NCBI GenBank assembly: GCA_002471665.1
Contig: DKQK01000071.1
Location: forward strand, 195,655-259,654
Direction: 5' to 3'
Source: Gammaproteobacteria bacterium UBA7310
Lineage (GTDB): Bacteria; Pseudomonadota; Gammaproteobacteria; Pseudomonadales; Ketobacteraceae
Length of the DNA stretch: 64,000 nucleotides
In this document: positions 61,274-64,000 of the stretch, in pieces
Layout of the letters: each line of letters starts with the position of its first letter
How positions within the stretch are numbered: position 1 is the first letter of the stretch
Made by a program: the position numbers and the translations under genes
Notes under the pieces: model-generated
The model's database searches: none
What the model was told of the DNA's origin: nothing
What the model saw: only the letters and a program-made list of their open reading frames with translations

Positions 61274-62848
61274 ATGGGTGAACATCACGGCCCAATGAAG
61301 GGCATTAAACGCTGGCTATACGCAACCAACCATAAAGATATCGGCGCGATGTATCTGTGGTTCAGCTTCATCATGTTTCTGACCGGTGGCGCCCTGGCCA
61401 TGGTCATACGTGCTGAGCTGATGTATCCCGGCCTGCAACTGGTAGATCCGAACTTTTTCAATCAAATGACCACCACCCACGGCCTGATTATGGTGTTTGG
61501 TGCGGTCATGCCCGGCTTCGTCGGCCTGGCAAACTACATGGTGCCCTTGATGATCGGCGCACCGGATATGGCATTACCGCGACTCAACAACTGGAGTTTC
61601 TGGATTCTGCCCTTTGCCTTCTCACTGCTGATCTTTTCCATCATTCAGTCGTTCCTGGGCATAGCGGATGCACCTAATTTCGGCTGGACATTCTATGCTC
61701 CCCTGTCCACCAAATACGGGCCCGCCTCCACTGACTTCTTTATCTTCTCGGTCCATATGATGGGTATCTCATCCATTATGGGTGCCGTAAACGTGATTGT
61801 GACCATCTTCAACCTGCGTGCACCCGGCATGACCCTGATGAAAATGCCGTTGTTCGTCTGGACCTGGTTGATCACCGCATTTCTGCTGATTGCGGTAATG
61901 CCGGTACTGGCAGGCGCCGTCACCATGATGCTGACCGACCGACATTTCGGCACCAGTTTCTTTGATGCCGCAGGCGGTGGTGATCCGGTGCTGTTCCAGC
62001 ATGTATTCTGGTTCTTCGGCCACCCGGAAGTGTACATCATGATTCTGCCGGCCTTTGGTATCGTGTCGGCGATCATTCCCACCTTCGCCCGCAAACCGCT
62101 GTTTGGTTACGCCTCCATGGTGTACGCCACCGCGTCCATCGCCTTCCTGTCGTTTGTAGTATGGGCACACCACATGTTCACCGTTGGTCTGCCGCTGGCC
62201 GGCAACCTGTTCTATATGTACATGACCATGTTGATTGCAGTACCCACCGGGGTGAAGGTGTTTAACTGGGTGGCCACCATGTGGCGCGGCTCCATGAGCT
62301 TTGAAGTCCCTATGCTGTTCGCCATTGCCTTTGTCATCCTGTTTACCATCGGTGGCTTCTCCGGCCTGATGCTGGCCATCACTCCGGTGGATCAGCAATA
62401 CCATGACACCTACTTTGTGGTGGCCCACTTCCACTATGTGCTGGTCTCCGGTGCGGTGTTCTCCATTATCGCCGGGGTCTATTACTGGCTGCCGAAGTGG
62501 ACCGGGCGCATGTACAACATCGGATTGGCCAAGCTGCACTTCTGGTGCTCATTGATCTTCGTCAACCTGTTATTCTTCCCCATGCACTTTGTGGGGCTGG
62601 CGGGCATGCCGCGGCGTTACTCCGATTACTCACTGCAGTTTGCCGATTTCAACTGGTGGATCAGTATTGGTGGCTTTGGTTTCGGCCTCAGCCAGCTGAT
62701 TCTGTTGTGGATTCTGATTGACGTTTGCTTCCGCAAAAAAGGCGAAGCAGTCAGCGATCAGGTATGGGACGGCGCCGATGGCCTGGAGTGGACACTGCCC
62801 TCCCCTGCGCCGTACCACAGCTTCTCCACTCCACCGGTTGTGAAATAA
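61274..62848 (+). CDS. coxA: Cytochrome c oxidase subunit I
   Basis: A 524-residue heme-copper oxidase core with twelve helices. Heme/Cu ligands and channel motifs are visible: TTHGLIMVFGA, WFFGHPEVYIMILP (CuB His and the cross-linked Tyr region), VWAHHMFTVGL and HFHYVLVSGAVF. It reduces oxygen and pumps protons (A-type, aa3-like). GGGGG precedes the ATG. Confidence 0.97.
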   Translation: MGEHHGPMKGIKRWLYATNHKDIGAMYLWFSFIMFLTGGALAMVIRAELMYPGLQLVDPNFFNQMTTTHGLIMVFGAVMPGFVGLANYMVPLMIGAPDMALPRLNNWSFWILPFAFSLLIFSIIQSFLGIADAPNFGWTFYAPLSTKYGPASTDFFIFSVHMMGISSIMGAVNVIVTIFNLRAPGMTLMKMPLFVWTWLITAFLLIAVMPVLAGAVTMMLTDRHFGTSFFDAAGGGDPVLFQHVFWFFGHPEVYIMILPAFGIVSAIIPTFARKPLFGYASMVYATASIAFLSFVVWAHHMFTVGLPLAGNLFYMYMTMLIAVPTGVKVFNWVATMWRGSMSFEVPMLFAIAFVILFTIGGFSGLMLAITPVDQQYHDTYFVVAHFHYVLVSGAVFSIIAGVYYWLPKWTGRMYNIGLAKLHFWCSLIFVNLLFFPMHFVGLAGMPRRYSDYSLQFADFNWWISIGGFGFGLSQLILLWILIDVCFRKKGEAVSDQVWDGADGLEWTLPSPAPYHSFSTPPVVK

Positions 62849-62879
62849 TCACGGGCAACAAGCAAGGGAGCCTGGCGCC

Positions 62880-63452
62880 ATGACAGAGCAACACACAGCA
62901 CAGCAAGCCAACAGCAAACTGGTGAAGAAACTTTTGCTGATTGTCGTTGGTATGTTTGTTTTTGCAGTGGGTGTGTTGCCTCCAATGTATGACGCGATCT
63001 GCGATATCACCGGCCTCAACGGCAAAACCTCCAATGAAGCCGCCGATACCAGCAACGCAGTGGTGGATGAGGAGAGGAGCGTTACCATTCAGTTCCTGGC
63101 GAACACGGATCCGGCCATGGTCTGGGATTTCAAACCCAACACCTTCAGCATGAAAGTGCATCCGGGGGAAATTCACAAGGTCGATTTCCATGTTCGCAAC
63201 CCAACCTCCCGCTTCATCGTTGGCCAGGCTATCCCCTCGGTGGCACCGGCTCAGGCCACGCCCTATTTTAAAAAGACAGAATGCTTTTGTTTTAACAGTC
63301 AGGAATTAAAAGGCGGCTCCGAAATGGACATGCCGTTGATTTTTTATGTTGATCCTGAGCTACCGAAGAACGTGCGTACCATCACGCTTTCATACCAGCT
63401 CTACGATATTACGGAATCGACGGACAAGGCCCCATCACTGGCCGCCAATTAA
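62880..63452 (+). CDS. ctaG: Cytochrome c oxidase assembly protein CtaG/Cox11
   Basis: A 190-residue Cox11-type copper chaperone with an N-terminal membrane helix (about 18-38) and a periplasmic Ig-like domain with the copper motif CFCF (KTECFCFNSQEL). It inserts CuB into subunit I. It sits between coxA and coxC, the usual proteobacterial position. Confidence 0.94.
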   Translation: MTEQHTAQQANSKLVKKLLLIVVGMFVFAVGVLPPMYDAICDITGLNGKTSNEAADTSNAVVDEERSVTIQFLANTDPAMVWDFKPNTFSMKVHPGEIHKVDFHVRNPTSRFIVGQAIPSVAPAQATPYFKKTECFCFNSQELKGGSEMDMPLIFYVDPELPKNVRTITLSYQLYDITESTDKAPSLAAN

Positions 63453-63482
63453 CAGGATTTTGATCGCTTGAGGAGATCAACA

Positions 63483-64000
63483 ATGGCAGAAAAAAATACA
63501 CAATACTATGTGCCGGAACAAAGCCCCTGGCCCTTCATCACCGCCGTCGCACTTTTTTTGGTGGCGCTGGGTGCGGCTACCTTCATACAGCAAAATTCCG
63601 GCAGTGGCATCGTCACCAATGAGGGTTCCTCGGGATCGATCATACTTCCGCTGGGGCTGACGCTGATCGTCATCATGATGTTTGTCTGGTTTCGTGACAC
63701 CATCAAGGAAAGCCTGGCCAATATGAACAGCCCGCAGATGGATCGTTCCTATCGCATGGGGATGTTGTGGTTCATCTTCTCTGAAGTCATGTTCTTCGGG
63801 GCGTTCTTCGGTGCGCTTTTTTACGTGCGCATATTGGCGGTACCCTGGTTAGGCGGTGCCGGTGAAGAGGCTATGACCCATGAACTGCTGTGGCCCAACT
63901 TTCAGGCCATGTGGCCACTGACACAGACCCCGGGCGGCGGCACGACAGAAGCCATGCCGGCGTGGGGTTTGCCTTTCCTGAACACCGTGTTGCTGGTGAG
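63483..64000 (+). CDS. coxC: Cytochrome c oxidase subunit III (partial, runs off the window)
   Basis: The first 172 residues of subunit III are present. ATG 63483 has GAGGAG upstream. The N-terminus (YYVPEQSPWPFITAVAL) leads into the first helices, and FIFSEVMFFGAFFGALFYVR is the core membrane motif. The 3-prime end lies beyond 64000. The protein stabilises subunit I. Confidence 0.94.
   Translation, partial: MAEKNTQYYVPEQSPWPFITAVALFLVALGAATFIQQNSGSGIVTNEGSSGSIILPLGLTLIVIMMFVWFRDTIKESLANMNSPQMDRSYRMGMLWFIFSEVMFFGAFFGALFYVRILAVPWLGGAGEEAMTHELLWPNFQAMWPLTQTPGGGTTEAMPAWGLPFLNTVLLV

Overview
The window is a gene-dense chromosomal segment from a Gram-negative gammaproteobacterium. Evidence for this is the Mla and Lpt envelope systems, KdsD/KdsC, LolB, YhdP, a DegS/AlgW-type protease, the rpoN-hpf-ptsN-rapZ-ptsO cluster and the ispE / tRNA-Gln / prs / rplY / pth / ychF / tRNA-Met order. 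From memory, that last order and the hemA-prfA-prmC block facing lolB-ispE resemble Pseudomonadales and marine relatives such as Marinobacter, Alcanivorax or Ketobacter. I cannot name the species. I see no phage, insertion sequence, integrase, CRISPR array, toxin-antitoxin or defence locus.

Layout: 1-5.2 kb has zapE, an alpha/beta hydrolase, zapG/yhcB, a small heat-shock protein with a near-consensus sigma-32 promoter, a single-chain ATP sulfurylase and a NIF3 protein. 5.3-7 kb has algW/degS and a TerB-like gene. 7-14.1 kb (minus strand) has mlaF-mlaE-mlaD-mlaB-ibaG-murA-hisG-hisD-hisC, with no mlaC between mlaD and mlaB. 14.3-18.7 kb (plus) has yrbG-kdsD-kdsC-lptC-lptA-lptB, which makes Kdo and exports LPS. 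18.9-24 kb has rpoN-hpf-ptsN-rapZ-ptsO-mgtE, joining sigma-54, ribosome hibernation, the nitrogen PTS and a Mg channel. 24-26.6 kb has sodB and a two-gene porin / small phosphate-binding-like unit.

26.6-39.6 kb has pmbA, darP and a long minus-strand series mreB / mreC-mreD-maf-rng-yhdP-nitrilase-tldD, mostly with overlapping stops and starts. 39.9-45.2 kb has gatC-gatA-gatB and an M48 membrane peptidase. 45.2-51.4 kb (minus) has hemA-prfA-prmC-moeB and the formaldehyde pair adhC-fghA. 51.6-58.6 kb (plus) has a TPR lipoprotein, lolB, ispE, tRNA-Gln, prs, rplY, pth, ychF and tRNA-Met. 58.6-59.5 kb has two small minus-strand genes. After a 0.6 kb stretch without a clear gene, the window ends in a cytochrome c oxidase operon, coxB (with fused cytochrome c), coxA, ctaG and coxC, the last cut by the window edge.

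Most genes are conserved housekeeping genes, and I did not find a convincing new multi-gene system. The best unusual signals are small. mreC appears to start at an AUA codon. Two genes carry in-frame 15-bp tandem duplications that include their own stop codon, one of them a four-unit array. The mla operon lacks mlaC. A sigma-32 promoter precedes hsp20. The gap before coxB is unexplained.
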